The notes under the pieces were generated by a model, which was not told the DNA's origin, did no database searches, and saw only the letters and a list, made by a program, of their open reading frames with translations. A DNA stretch of 64,000 nucleotides from Pseudomonas pisciculturae (GTDB lineage: Bacteria > Pseudomonadota > Gammaproteobacteria > Pseudomonadales > Pseudomonadaceae): NCBI RefSeq assembly GCF_015461805.1, contig NZ_JACVZE010000011.1:103272-167271 (forward strand). Reading direction: 5' to 3'. This document shows positions 36,721 through 45,327 of this stretch, in pieces (within the stretch, counting starts at the first letter, position 1; each line of letters starts with the position of its first letter). The position numbers were made by a program, and so were the translations under genes.

Positions 36721-37769
36721 GGCAACGTCCTTGAGCTTTCCCGTTCGATCAATTGGCACTCCAACAGGTTCAACCGCTGTACTTCATCCTCCACCGGCAA
36801 CACGCCGAGGCTTTCCAGCACGCGGGTGGCGGCCAGTACGCCAATCTCCAGGGCCGGCGGCTTGATGGTGCTGAGGCTGGGCAGCAGCATTTCGGCGAAG
36901 GGGTAGTCGCCAAAGCCCAATACGGCGCAGTCCTGCGGGATTTTCACGCCGGCACGCTGCCCGGCCAGCAGGCCACCGGCAGCCAGGTTGTCGTTGGCGA
37001 AGAAGATGGCGTCGGGTGGTGTGGCGTGGCTCATGAGTGCGTCCATTGCCTGCTTGCCCGCCTCGAACGGTGCACGATCAGCGTCGGGGGCAAAGGCCCA
37101 GGGTTGCACACCCAATTCCGTCAGCGTCGCGGCAAACCCCTCGCCCCGCTCCATCGCGCTGAAGTCGCCTGCCGCACTGTTTTGCACGAAAGCAATGCGT
37201 CGATAGCCTTGACCATAGAGATAACGCGCTGCCATGACGCCCACTTCGTAATGGGAAAAACCGATCTGCAACGGCTCGCGCTCGGGCACGTAGTCCCAGG
37301 TTTCGACCACTGGGATATCCGCGTCGGCGATCATCTTTTCGGTGGCCGCGCTGTGAAACCGGCTGGTCAATACCAAGGCCGCCGGCGACCAGCCGAGGAA
37401 CGCCCGTACCGCGTTCTCTTCCTGTTCGGCGCTGAAGTAACTCGACGCCAGCAACAGCTGATAGCCATGGCGGCTGAGGGTATCGCTGAAGCCTTGAATG
37501 GTATTGGCAAAGATGGGCCCGGAGATGTTCGGGATCACCATGGCCACGATCCGCCCGCGCGCCGAGGCCAACCCGCCGGCCACCAGGTTGGGCACATAAC
37601 CCAACTCGGCCACCACCTGCGCAATGCGCTCGCGACGTTCGGGCGACACTTGCTCAGGCTGGTTGAAATAGCGCGACACCGTAATGGCCGACACCCCGGC
37701 CTGACGCGCCACCGTATTCAAGGTCACCCGCCCGGCGCCACGGCGTTTGCGCGGTTTGTCTTCACTCAC
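36717..37769 (-). CDS. LacI/GntR(GalR)-family transcriptional regulator
   Basis: A 350-residue regulator. The helix-turn-helix is VTLNTVARQAGVSAITVSRYFN at residues 15-36, with the hinge-helix YVPNLVAGGLASARG, then a periplasmic-binding-protein-like effector domain (IFFANDNLAAGGLL, VLGFGDYPFAEMLLP). Such proteins respond to sugars or sugar acids. It is divergent from the TonB receptor at 37977 with palindromic operator-like sites between, and leads a two-gene unit with TetR. The GH3 gene close by makes a carbohydrate signal plausible. Confidence 0.9.
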   Translation of the reverse strand: MSEDKPRKRRGAGRVTLNTVARQAGVSAITVSRYFNQPEQVSPERRERIAQVVAELGYVPNLVAGGLASARGRIVAMVIPNISGPIFANTIQGFSDTLSRHGYQLLLASSYFSAEQEENAVRAFLGWSPAALVLTSRFHSAATEKMIADADIPVVETWDYVPEREPLQIGFSHYEVGVMAARYLYGQGYRRIAFVQNSAAGDFSAMERGEGFAATLTELGVQPWAFAPDADRAPFEAGKQAMDALMSHATPPDAIFFANDNLAAGGLLAGQRAGVKIPQDCAVLGFGDYPFAEMLLPSLSTIKPPALEIGVLAATRVLESLGVLPVEDEVQRLNLLECQLIERESSRTLP

Positions 37770-37855
37770 GGAAGCATCCTGTTAGAAACAAAAAGACATA
37801 TAGGACTAATTTTTCAGTATTTGACGTTCTAAAGCATACCTCACAATAATGCCGA

Positions 37856-37869
37856 TGTTAGCGCTAACA
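37856..37869. promoter_or_regulatory. LacI-type operator (perfect palindrome TGTTAGCGCTAACA)
   Basis: A perfect 14-bp palindrome with the central CG expected of LacI-family operators, lying 87 bp upstream of the lacI start and 107 bp upstream of the TonB receptor start. A binding site for the adjacent LacI protein is the natural reading; not tested. Confidence 0.7.
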
Positions 37870-37899
37870 AAGCGCTTTGTCTGCTACTCGCTCGAGCGA
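37867..37899. promoter_or_regulatory. Two further palindromes next to the LacI operator
   Basis: ACAAAGCGCTTTGT (37867-37880) is a second perfect 14-bp palindrome that shares three bases with the operator; its centre is 11 bp, about one helical turn, from the first. TCGCTCGAGCGA (37888-37899) is a perfect 12-bp palindrome with its centre 20 bp further on. They may be extra operators for LacI, TetR or both. Confidence 0.55.
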
Positions 37900-37976
37900 A
37901 TGCCAGAGACGAATTCACAGGCGCTACCGTCGCAGAACGGCAGCGGTTCAGGGCATTTTTTTCGAGCGGGCACAGC

Positions 37977-40157
37977 ATGCACAACTTCCAACGCACAACG
38001 TTATTGATCCTCGCCGGGCTGACGGCCCTGCCCGCCTTTGCGGCCGATGAGCAAGAGCCGACGCTCAAACCGGTGACCGTCACCGCCACGCGCCGCGAAG
38101 AGTCGCTGCAAAAGGTCCCGGTGGCGGTCTCGGTGCTCGACGGCGAGCAGCTTGAGCGCGACAACCGCAACGGCGTGGCGAGCATTGCGCAGCAAGTGCC
38201 GTCGCTGAATTTCCGCACCGGCGCGTCCAACAAGGACACCTCGCTGTTCGTGCGCGGCGTGGGCACTATTTCAACCTCCCCCGGCGTTGAGCCAACCGTG
38301 GCCACGGTGATCGACGGCGTGGTCTACGCCCGCCCCGGCCAAGCCACCCTCGACCTGCTCGACCTGGAACGCATCGAAGTGCTGCGCGGCCCACAAGGCA
38401 CGCTGTTCGGCAAGAACGCCTCGGCCGGTGTGCTGAACATCACCAGCAAGGCGCCCACCGCAGAGACTCACGGTTATATCGACCAGTCCTACTACAGCGG
38501 CAACGAAAGCCGCACCCGTTTCGGCATTGGCAGCAGCCTGGTGCCGGATGTGCTCAAGGGTTCGGTCAGCACCTTGTTTGGCAGCTACGACGGTAACGTC
38601 GACAACAAACACAACGGCCAAGAGGTCAACGGCTACAACCACAAGGGCATTCGCGGCAAGTTGGAGTTCACCCCTAACGACGACCTGAAACTGACCCTGA
38701 TCGGCGACTACATGCAGTCCCACGACGACGCACCTAATGGCGTGGTGAGCAAGTCCCTGACGCCTGCGTTCACCAACGCGCTGAGCCCGGTGCGCGCCTC
38801 CAGCGACAACCGCGACATCAACACCGACACCCGAAGCCATGTGGAAGACACCAACAAAGGCCTGTCGGCGCAGTTGGACTGGAATCTGGGCGACTACACC
38901 CTCACCTCCATCACCGCCTGGCGCGGCTGGGACAACACCCAATACCAGGACGGCGACCGCCTCGGCACCGTGACTGCCGCGTTCCCCGGTACTGCTGACA
39001 AAGGCCAGCTGGAATTCAACCAGTACTCCCAGGAACTGCGTCTTGCCTCACCCAAGGGCGAATTCCTGGAGTACGTCGGCGGCCTGTTCTACATGCACGG
39101 CAAGGACGAGGAAACCTATCAGCGCACCCTTACCACCACCACGCGCACCGACCGTGGCATCGCCGACTACAGCACCACCAACGACAGCTACGCGGTGTTC
39201 GGTGAAACCACGCTGAATTTCACCTCGCGCTTTCGCGGCATCGCCGGCTTGCGCTACACCCACGACGACCTGAAATACGATCATCGCCGTGTTTCCACCT
39301 CGGCCACCACGGTCAGCGGCATTCAACCGGCCACGTCCAGTTCGGGCTCGGTGGATGAAGACGGCTGGTCCGGCCGCCTGGGCGTGCAGTACGACATCAC
39401 CGACAACGTCACCAGCTACCTGACCTATTCCCGTGGCTACAAAGGCCCGGCCTACAACGTGTTCTTCAACATGCAGCCGCGTGACACCGACGCCCTCAAG
39501 CCCGAGACCTCCAACACCTGGGAAGCAGGGATCAAGGCCACCGCGTGGAACAATCGCCTGACCACTAACCTCGCGGTATTCCACAGCGACTACGACAACT
39601 ACCAGGCCAACTTTTTCGACACCGTCGCCGGCCAGGTAGTGACCCGCCTGATCAACGCCGGCAGCGTCAGCACCGAAGGCGTCGAGTTGGATTACGCCTT
39701 GCAGGCCACCCAGCAACTCAAGCTCTCCGGCGCCCTGGCCTACACCCGTGCACGCATCGATGAATTCGCCTGCCCGGCGGGTGCCGCGGCTACGTGCAAC
39801 GTCAACGGCAAGCCGCTGCCTTACAGCCCGGACTGGAAAAGCTACGTACGCGCCGACTACAGCATCCCGCTGGATAACGGCCTGGACATCGAACTGGGCA
39901 CCGACTACAGCTGGCAAAGCGAAGTGCAGTACGACATCAGCCAGAACGTCGACACCAAGCAAGGGGCTTACGGCATCTGGAACGCCAGCGTAGCCCTGGC
40001 CGACTACACCAACGGCTGGCGCGTGGCCTTGCTGGCCAAGAATCTTGCCGACAAGTCTTACTCGCCGATGCTGGCCAGCGGCGGCAACTACATCTACCGC
40101 GCCGTGCCCCGTGACGATGAACGTTACTTCGGCGTGCAACTGCGCAAGGACTTCTAA
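37977..40157 (+). CDS. TonB-dependent outer-membrane receptor
   Basis: A 726-residue receptor. Signal peptide MHNFQRTTLLILAGLTALPAFA, TonB box region LKPVTVTATRREE, plug domain (SLFVRGVGT, IEVLRGPQGTLFGKNASAGVLNI), and a barrel closing in RYFGVQLRKDF. It belongs to the group of receptors that carry non-iron substrates as well as siderophores. It is followed 2 bp later by a flavin monooxygenase and an SsuA-like binding protein, suggesting uptake of an organosulphur or related compound; the divergent LacI gene suggests sugar-linked control. The two hints do not agree and the substrate is open. Confidence 0.88.
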   Translation: MHNFQRTTLLILAGLTALPAFAADEQEPTLKPVTVTATRREESLQKVPVAVSVLDGEQLERDNRNGVASIAQQVPSLNFRTGASNKDTSLFVRGVGTISTSPGVEPTVATVIDGVVYARPGQATLDLLDLERIEVLRGPQGTLFGKNASAGVLNITSKAPTAETHGYIDQSYYSGNESRTRFGIGSSLVPDVLKGSVSTLFGSYDGNVDNKHNGQEVNGYNHKGIRGKLEFTPNDDLKLTLIGDYMQSHDDAPNGVVSKSLTPAFTNALSPVRASSDNRDINTDTRSHVEDTNKGLSAQLDWNLGDYTLTSITAWRGWDNTQYQDGDRLGTVTAAFPGTADKGQLEFNQYSQELRLASPKGEFLEYVGGLFYMHGKDEETYQRTLTTTTRTDRGIADYSTTNDSYAVFGETTLNFTSRFRGIAGLRYTHDDLKYDHRRVSTSATTVSGIQPATSSSGSVDEDGWSGRLGVQYDITDNVTSYLTYSRGYKGPAYNVFFNMQPRDTDALKPETSNTWEAGIKATAWNNRLTTNLAVFHSDYDNYQANFFDTVAGQVVTRLINAGSVSTEGVELDYALQATQQLKLSGALAYTRARIDEFACPAGAAATCNVNGKPLPYSPDWKSYVRADYSIPLDNGLDIELGTDYSWQSEVQYDISQNVDTKQGAYGIWNASVALADYTNGWRVALLAKNLADKSYSPMLASGGNYIYRAVPRDDERYFGVQLRKDF

Positions 40158-40159
40158 AC

Positions 40160-41491
40160 ATGAGCCGTCAACTGAAACTCGGCGCCTTCCTCATGGCCAC
40201 CGGGCACCACGTCGCCGCCTGGCGCCACCCGGATGTGCCGGCGAATGCAGGGCTGAATATCGCCCAGTACAAACACCTGGCGCGCGTCGCTGAGGCGGCG
40301 AAATTCGATGCCCTGTTCGTGGCCGACAGCGTTGCCGCCGCCACGGGTGAGATCGCCAGCCATATGGCGCGTTCGGATCATTTCGAACCGCTGACCTTGC
40401 TCTCGGCGCTGAGTGCAGTGACGGACCACATCGGCCTGATCGCCACGGCGACCACCACCTATAACGAGCCCTACCATGTGGCGCGCAAATTCGCCTCGCT
40501 GGATCATCTGTCCGGCGGGCGCGCGGGCTGGAACCTGGTGACGTCGGACGCTGCCGCCGAAGCGCAGAATTTCGGCCGTGATGAACACCTGGGCCATGGC
40601 GAACGCTACAGCCGCGCCCGCGAGTTTCATCAGGTGGTAACCGGCCTGTGGGACAGCTGGGAAGACGACGCCTTTGTGCGCGACAAGGCCAGCGGCAACT
40701 ACTACGACCCGGCCAAATTGCATGTGCTGGACCACGTGGGCGAACACTTTCGCGTCAAGGGCCCGCTGAACGTAGCGCGCTCGCCTCAAGGCCAGCCGGT
40801 GATCGTGCAGGCGGGTTCTTCGCAAACCGGTCGTGAGCTGGCGGCGCAAACTGCTGAGGTGGTGTTTACCGCCCAGACGTCACTGGAGAATGCCCAGACG
40901 TTTTATGCCGACCTCAAGGGCCGTCTTCAAGCGTACGGACGCGATGAGAATTCGCTGAAAATCATGCCCGGCGTTTTTGTAGTGGTCGGACAGACCGAGG
41001 CTGAGGCCCAAGCGAAGTTCGAGGCGTTCCAGGATTTGGTTGAGCCCGAAGTCGGCGTCGCGCTGCTTGGGCGCATGCTCGGTAACTTCGACCTGTCCGG
41101 CTACCCGCTGGACGGGCCGCTGCCGGAGCTGCCGTTGACCGACAGCGGGCAGCGCAGCCGTCAGCAATTGCTCAGTGATTTGGCGCTTCGCGAGAACCTG
41201 ACCCTGGCCCAGTTAGGTCGAAGGATTGCGGGTGGTCGCGGGCATTACAGCCTGATTGGCACGCCTGCGCAGATCGCCGATGAGCTGCAACGCTGGTTCG
41301 AAAACGGTGCGGCGGATGGCTTTAATATCCTGGTACCGCACTTGCCGGGCGGGCTGGAGGACTTCGCCGAGTGGGTCGTGCCCGAGCTGCAACGGCGCGG
41401 CCTGTTCCGCACTGAATACACGGGCTCCACCTTGCGCGAAAACCTCGGCTTGGCGCGCCCAGAAAACCGTTTTAAAAAGGACGACGCATGA
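40160..41491 (+). CDS. LLM-class (NtaA/DmoA-type) flavin-dependent monooxygenase
   Basis: A 443-residue paralogue of the enzyme at 12823, with ARVAEAAKFDALFVADS, LLSALSAVTDHIGLIAT, HLSGGRAGWNLVT and WDSWEDDAFV. This branch oxidises nitrilotriacetate, dibenzothiophene, dimethyl sulphide or similar compounds with reduced FMN. Start 2 bp after the receptor stop; stop overlaps the binding-protein start (ATGA), so the three genes are one translationally linked operon. The reductase partner is not encoded here. Confidence 0.88.
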   Translation: MSRQLKLGAFLMATGHHVAAWRHPDVPANAGLNIAQYKHLARVAEAAKFDALFVADSVAAATGEIASHMARSDHFEPLTLLSALSAVTDHIGLIATATTTYNEPYHVARKFASLDHLSGGRAGWNLVTSDAAAEAQNFGRDEHLGHGERYSRAREFHQVVTGLWDSWEDDAFVRDKASGNYYDPAKLHVLDHVGEHFRVKGPLNVARSPQGQPVIVQAGSSQTGRELAAQTAEVVFTAQTSLENAQTFYADLKGRLQAYGRDENSLKIMPGVFVVVGQTEAEAQAKFEAFQDLVEPEVGVALLGRMLGNFDLSGYPLDGPLPELPLTDSGQRSRQQLLSDLALRENLTLAQLGRRIAGGRGHYSLIGTPAQIADELQRWFENGAADGFNILVPHLPGGLEDFAEWVVPELQRRGLFRTEYTGSTLRENLGLARPENRFKKDDA

Positions 41492-42420
41492 AGATTCCAG
41501 CGCTGTTATTGGCCCTGCTAGCCGTGACCCAAACCACATTGGCTGCCGACCCGGCCACCTTGCGCATCGGCTACCAGAAAGGCTCCATCGCCCTGGTGCT
41601 CGCCAAGGAACATGGGCTGCTGGAAAAACGCTTCCCACAGACCGATGTGAAATGGATCGAATTCCCCGCCGGGCCGCAGATGCTTGAAGCATTGAACGTC
41701 GGCGCCCTGGACGTGGGCTCCACCGGCGATATCCCGCCGCTCTTCGCCCAGGCGGCCGGCGCCGACCTGGTCTACATCGGCGCTGAACCGCCCAAACCGA
41801 CCGCTGAAACCATCCTGGTGCGCAACGGCAGCCCGCTGCACTCGGTGGCAGACCTGAAGGGTAAGAAAGTCGCCTTTCAGAAGGGCTCCAGCTCACACAA
41901 CGTGATCCTGCGCGCGCTGAACAAGGCCGGTCTGAGCTACAAGGACATCCAACCGGTGTACCTGCCGCCCGCCGATGCCCGTGCGGCGTTCGAGCAAGGC
42001 AGCGTGGATGCGTGGGCAATCTGGGAACCGTATTCGTCCCTGGCGTTAAGCCAAAGCCCGAGCCATGTGCTGGCCAATGGTGAAGGGTTGGGGTTATCGG
42101 GGCCGGTGTACACCGCGCGGCGCGAGTATGCGAAGGCTAATGGGGCGTTTGTGCGTGACGTGCTGGATGAACTCAGTGCGGCAGAAGCGTTGACCCGTAG
42201 CCAGCGTGAAGACAGCTTGAAGGTGCTGACCGGGTTTATGGGGCTGCCTGCCGAGGTGATTGCGCGTTACATGGACAACCGCCCGCCTTCGCCGATCCTG
42301 CCGATTGACGACAAGATCATCCAGGCGCAGCAGGCGACGGCGGATTTGTTCTATCAGAACAAGTTGCTGCCCAAGGCCATCGACGTGAACAAGGCTGTAT
42401 GGAGGCCCGAAGCCGACTAA
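41488..42420 (+). CDS. Aliphatic sulphonate-type (SsuA-like) periplasmic binding protein
   Basis: A 310-residue binding protein with a signal peptide (MKIPALLLALLAVTQTTLA) and SsuA/TauA features: LRIGYQKGSIALVLAKEHGLLEK, LDVGSTGDIPPLFAQA, KKVAFQKGSSSHN and VDAWAIWEPY. It binds a sulphonate, sulphate ester or similar anion. No SsuB/SsuC-type ATPase or permease follows, so the transporter must be elsewhere. The overlap with the monooxygenase gene supports a common pathway. Confidence 0.88.
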   Translation: MKIPALLLALLAVTQTTLAADPATLRIGYQKGSIALVLAKEHGLLEKRFPQTDVKWIEFPAGPQMLEALNVGALDVGSTGDIPPLFAQAAGADLVYIGAEPPKPTAETILVRNGSPLHSVADLKGKKVAFQKGSSSHNVILRALNKAGLSYKDIQPVYLPPADARAAFEQGSVDAWAIWEPYSSLALSQSPSHVLANGEGLGLSGPVYTARREYAKANGAFVRDVLDELSAAEALTRSQREDSLKVLTGFMGLPAEVIARYMDNRPPSPILPIDDKIIQAQQATADLFYQNKLLPKAIDVNKAVWRPEAD

Positions 42421-42425
42421 GATCC

Positions 42426-42520
42426 AAATGTGGGAGGGGGCCCGCCCCCGATGGCGGTGGGTCAGCCACAGATATATCAACTGACACTCCCTCATCGGGG
42501 GCAAGCCCCCTCCCACATTT
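42426..42520. repeat. REPIN
   Basis: Units AAATGTGGGAGGGGGCCCGC and GGGCAAGCCCCCTCCCACATT in inverted orientation around GGGTCAGCC...CTGACACTCC, between the convergent binding-protein and fecE genes. Confidence 0.9.
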
Positions 42521-42574
42521 GAACTGCATCAGGCTTGAGTGCAGAGTAAAACCCCAGCCACCTTTGGAACTCCG

Positions 42575-43366
42575 TCAGGCTTGAGACCGTGTGCTTTTCT
42601 CAATCAGGCACATCGGGGTTCCGGCAATCGGCTCCTGCATCACCTGCACCTGCACATCAAACACCTGCCGCATCAGTTCGACACTGATCACCGCCCCCGG
42701 CTCACCATCGGCCACCAATTTGCCGGCATGCATCACCGCCAAGTGATCTGCATACCGGCAAGCCTGGTTGATATCGTGCAACACCGTAATCACTGTCTTG
42801 CCCTGCGCAGCCAACTCCCTCATCAAATCAAGCAACTCAACCTGATGGCTGATATCCAGGTAGGTGGTGGGCTCATCCAGCAACACTACCGGCGCGTTCT
42901 GCGCCAGCACCATCGCCAGCCATGCGCGTTGGCGCTGGCCGCCGGACAAATCGGCCAGGGCGCGATCCGCCAATACGTCCAGTTCCAGGCGCTGCATGGC
43001 TTGGGTCACATGGGACTGGTCACTGCCGCTCAGGCGCCCCCACAACGCGTTGTGGGGGCTGCGGCCATACGCGACCAACTGGCGCACGCTGACGCCTTCC
43101 GGCACCGGCAACACCTGGGGCAAGAACGCAATCTGGCGCGCCAACTGGCGGGCGCTCAGGCTGGCGTAGGCCTGGCCATCCAGGGTCAATTCACCCTGGG
43201 TCGGCTTGAGAATGCGCGCAAACGCCTTGAGCAAGGTGGACTTGCCGCAGCCGTTGGGCCCAATCAATGCGGTGACCTTGCCCGCCGGTGGCGTGAACGA
43301 CAACCCTTGCACGATGCGCGTCGCGCCGTAACCAATATCGAGCTGATGTGCCTGCAAAATACTCAT
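42575..43366 (-). CDS. fecE: Iron(III)-chelate ABC transporter ATP-binding protein FecE
   Basis: A 263-residue siderophore-type ATPase with Walker A GPNGCGKST, Q-loop FLPQVLPVPEG, signature LSGGQRQRAWLAM and Walker B VVLLDEPTTYLD. It energises FecCD. Last of the four-gene fecBCDE-like operon; starts 4 bp after the fecD stop. The frame extends further but only into fecD. Confidence 0.88.
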   Translation of the reverse strand: MSILQAHQLDIGYGATRIVQGLSFTPPAGKVTALIGPNGCGKSTLLKAFARILKPTQGELTLDGQAYASLSARQLARQIAFLPQVLPVPEGVSVRQLVAYGRSPHNALWGRLSGSDQSHVTQAMQRLELDVLADRALADLSGGQRQRAWLAMVLAQNAPVVLLDEPTTYLDISHQVELLDLMRELAAQGKTVITVLHDINQACRYADHLAVMHAGKLVADGEPGAVISVELMRQVFDVQVQVMQEPIAGTPMCLIEKSTRSQA

Positions 43367-43370
43367 GTGA

Positions 43371-44339
43371 TCAGCCCTTGAACCGTGCCAGCAACCAAAG
43401 AAAATACGGCGCGCCAATCACGGCCGTGAGCACCCCGGCGGGGATTTCGCTGGGCGCGATCAGCGTGCGGCCCAGTGTGTCGGCCAACACCAGCAGCAAC
43501 GCGCCGATCAACATCGCAGCGGGCAACAGACATTGGTGATGCCCGCCCACCAAGCGCCGTGCCATATGCGGTGCGACCAGCCCGACAAACCCAATCGGCC
43601 CGATCACGCCAACACCCAGGCTGGTAAGCAGCACCGCGCACGCCATCGCCAGCCAGCGCGTGCGGTTCAGCGCCGTGCCCAGGCTATGGGCGGCCTCATC
43701 GCCCAAGGCAATCAGGTTCAGCGGTTTGGCCAGGCACAGGCCCAGCGGGATCAACACCAGGAACGGCAGCACCAGCGCCACATGGTGCCAGTTCCGGCTC
43801 CACAGGCTGCCGGTGAGCGCGAGCAACGCGGTGTTGATATCCAGCGGATGGGACAGGATCAAAAACTCGGTGACGCTGGACAAGGTCACCGCAATCGCCA
43901 CCCCGGACAACGCAAAGCGCACCCCAGAGAAACTCACGCCGGTGTTGTACAACGCCAGCAGTAACGCACCGCCAGCGCCGCCCAGGCACGCCACCACCGG
44001 CAGCCACACGATCGGCAACTGCGGCCAACTGATGATCGCCACGGTCAGCGCCAAGCCTGCGCCCTGGGTTACGCCCAGGATCTCCGGCGACGCCAGCGGG
44101 TTACGGATCACGCCCTGCACAATCGCCCCGGCCAGGCCGAACGCGGCACCGGCGAGGATCGCGATCAGGCTGCGTGGCAGGCGATGGTTCCACACTTCGA
44201 AGTCGAGGGCGTCGTGGGCCAGCAAACGCTCCAGTACGGTGGCGGGTTTGAGCCACAACGTCCCGGCACTCAGGCTGATAAAGGTGGCCAGCAGCAGCAA
44301 GCCGAGCAGCAGCCACAGGCGCAAGCGGGGGCGAATCAT
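43371..44339 (-). CDS. fecD: Iron(III)-chelate ABC transporter permease FecD
   Basis: A 322-residue FecCD-family permease with multiple membrane helices. Conserved blocks include RLPRSLIAILAGAAFGLAGA, RNPLASPEILGV, NTALLALTGSLWSRNWHH and VGPIGFVGLVAPHMAR-like GPIGFVGLVAPHMARRL. The DINTALLALTGSLW segment is close to E. coli FecD as remembered, which is why fec naming is used. Start overlaps the fecC stop (ATGA). Confidence 0.87.
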   Translation of the reverse strand: MIRPRLRLWLLLGLLLLATFISLSAGTLWLKPATVLERLLAHDALDFEVWNHRLPRSLIAILAGAAFGLAGAIVQGVIRNPLASPEILGVTQGAGLALTVAIISWPQLPIVWLPVVACLGGAGGALLLALYNTGVSFSGVRFALSGVAIAVTLSSVTEFLILSHPLDINTALLALTGSLWSRNWHHVALVLPFLVLIPLGLCLAKPLNLIALGDEAAHSLGTALNRTRWLAMACAVLLTSLGVGVIGPIGFVGLVAPHMARRLVGGHHQCLLPAAMLIGALLLVLADTLGRTLIAPSEIPAGVLTAVIGAPYFLWLLARFKG

Positions 44340-45325
44340 AGGGCGCGCCTGGCAAGAAAGAGAAAGAACGGTGCGCCAATCAACGCAGTGACCACACCGG
44401 CCGGGGTTTCCACCGGGAAGGCCACAGCGCGGCTGAGCAGGTCGGCGCCCAGCACGATGACGGCGCCCAACGCAGCGCTCAAGGGGATGAGCCAGCGGTA
44501 GTCATTGCCCAAAAACTGGCGAAGGATATTCGGCGCGATCAGCCCGACAAAACCAATCGGCCCCACTGCGCAGACACTCGCCCCTACCAACAATAGGCTG
44601 GCGATAAACACCTGCAAACGCAGGCTGGCGATGCCCACGCCCAAAGAGCGCGCGGCGTCTTCGCCGAGGTTGATCAGGTTCAGGCGCGGCGCACACCATA
44701 GCGCCCATAGGCCGCCGATCAGCGTGCACGGCCAAAGCAACTGCACCTGGGCAGCACCGACATTGGCAAGAGAGCCGGCCAGCCAGTTCAGGACGCTTTG
44801 CGCCTGGGCCTCGACCAAAATCACTGTGAGGCGGGTCAAGGCCGCACACAGTGCTGCGACGGCCACACCGGCCAGCACCAAGCGGCCTTGAGCCGTGGTC
44901 GGCGACCATGCGCCGCCGAGGCTGAACACCGTGACCCAGGCCAACGCGCCACCCAGGCAGGTCATCAGCAACGCGCCACCGGCAAACGGCGGCGCGACCA
45001 AGCCGGTCGAGAACAACGCCAACCCCAACGCCGCCCCCGCCGTCACGCCAAACAGCGACGGCGACGCGAGGCGGTTACGGGTGATGCCCTGCATCAATGC
45101 ACCAGCCAGGCCCAGGCAAGCACCGACCAACGCCGCACACACCGCACGCGGCACCCGCAACTGGGCAACGATGTAGGCCATATTGCCGCCGACACTGCCC
45201 TGATGAATCAGGCCGTTCCAGGCGTCGGCCGCCGTGATCGTGAACGGCGACCAACTGTACAGCGAGAACCAGAACAACACGGCCCCCAGCAGCACCACGC
45301 CAACGGCGGCAACACTGCGCGGCAC
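44336..45325 (-). CDS. fecC: Iron(III)-chelate ABC transporter permease FecC
   Basis: A 329-residue FecCD-family permease with RVPRAVCAALVGACLGLAGA, RNRLASPSLFGVTAGAALGL, LNWLAGSLANV and GPIGFVGLIAPNILR. It pairs with FecD. The first codon is GTG at 45325, two bases after the fecB stop; no ATG start nearby gives the first membrane helix. Confidence 0.87.
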   Translation of the reverse strand: MPRSVAAVGVVLLGAVLFWFSLYSWSPFTITAADAWNGLIHQGSVGGNMAYIVAQLRVPRAVCAALVGACLGLAGALMQGITRNRLASPSLFGVTAGAALGLALFSTGLVAPPFAGGALLMTCLGGALAWVTVFSLGGAWSPTTAQGRLVLAGVAVAALCAALTRLTVILVEAQAQSVLNWLAGSLANVGAAQVQLLWPCTLIGGLWALWCAPRLNLINLGEDAARSLGVGIASLRLQVFIASLLLVGASVCAVGPIGFVGLIAPNILRQFLGNDYRWLIPLSAALGAVIVLGADLLSRAVAFPVETPAGVVTALIGAPFFLFLARRAL

Positions 45326-45327
45326 GG

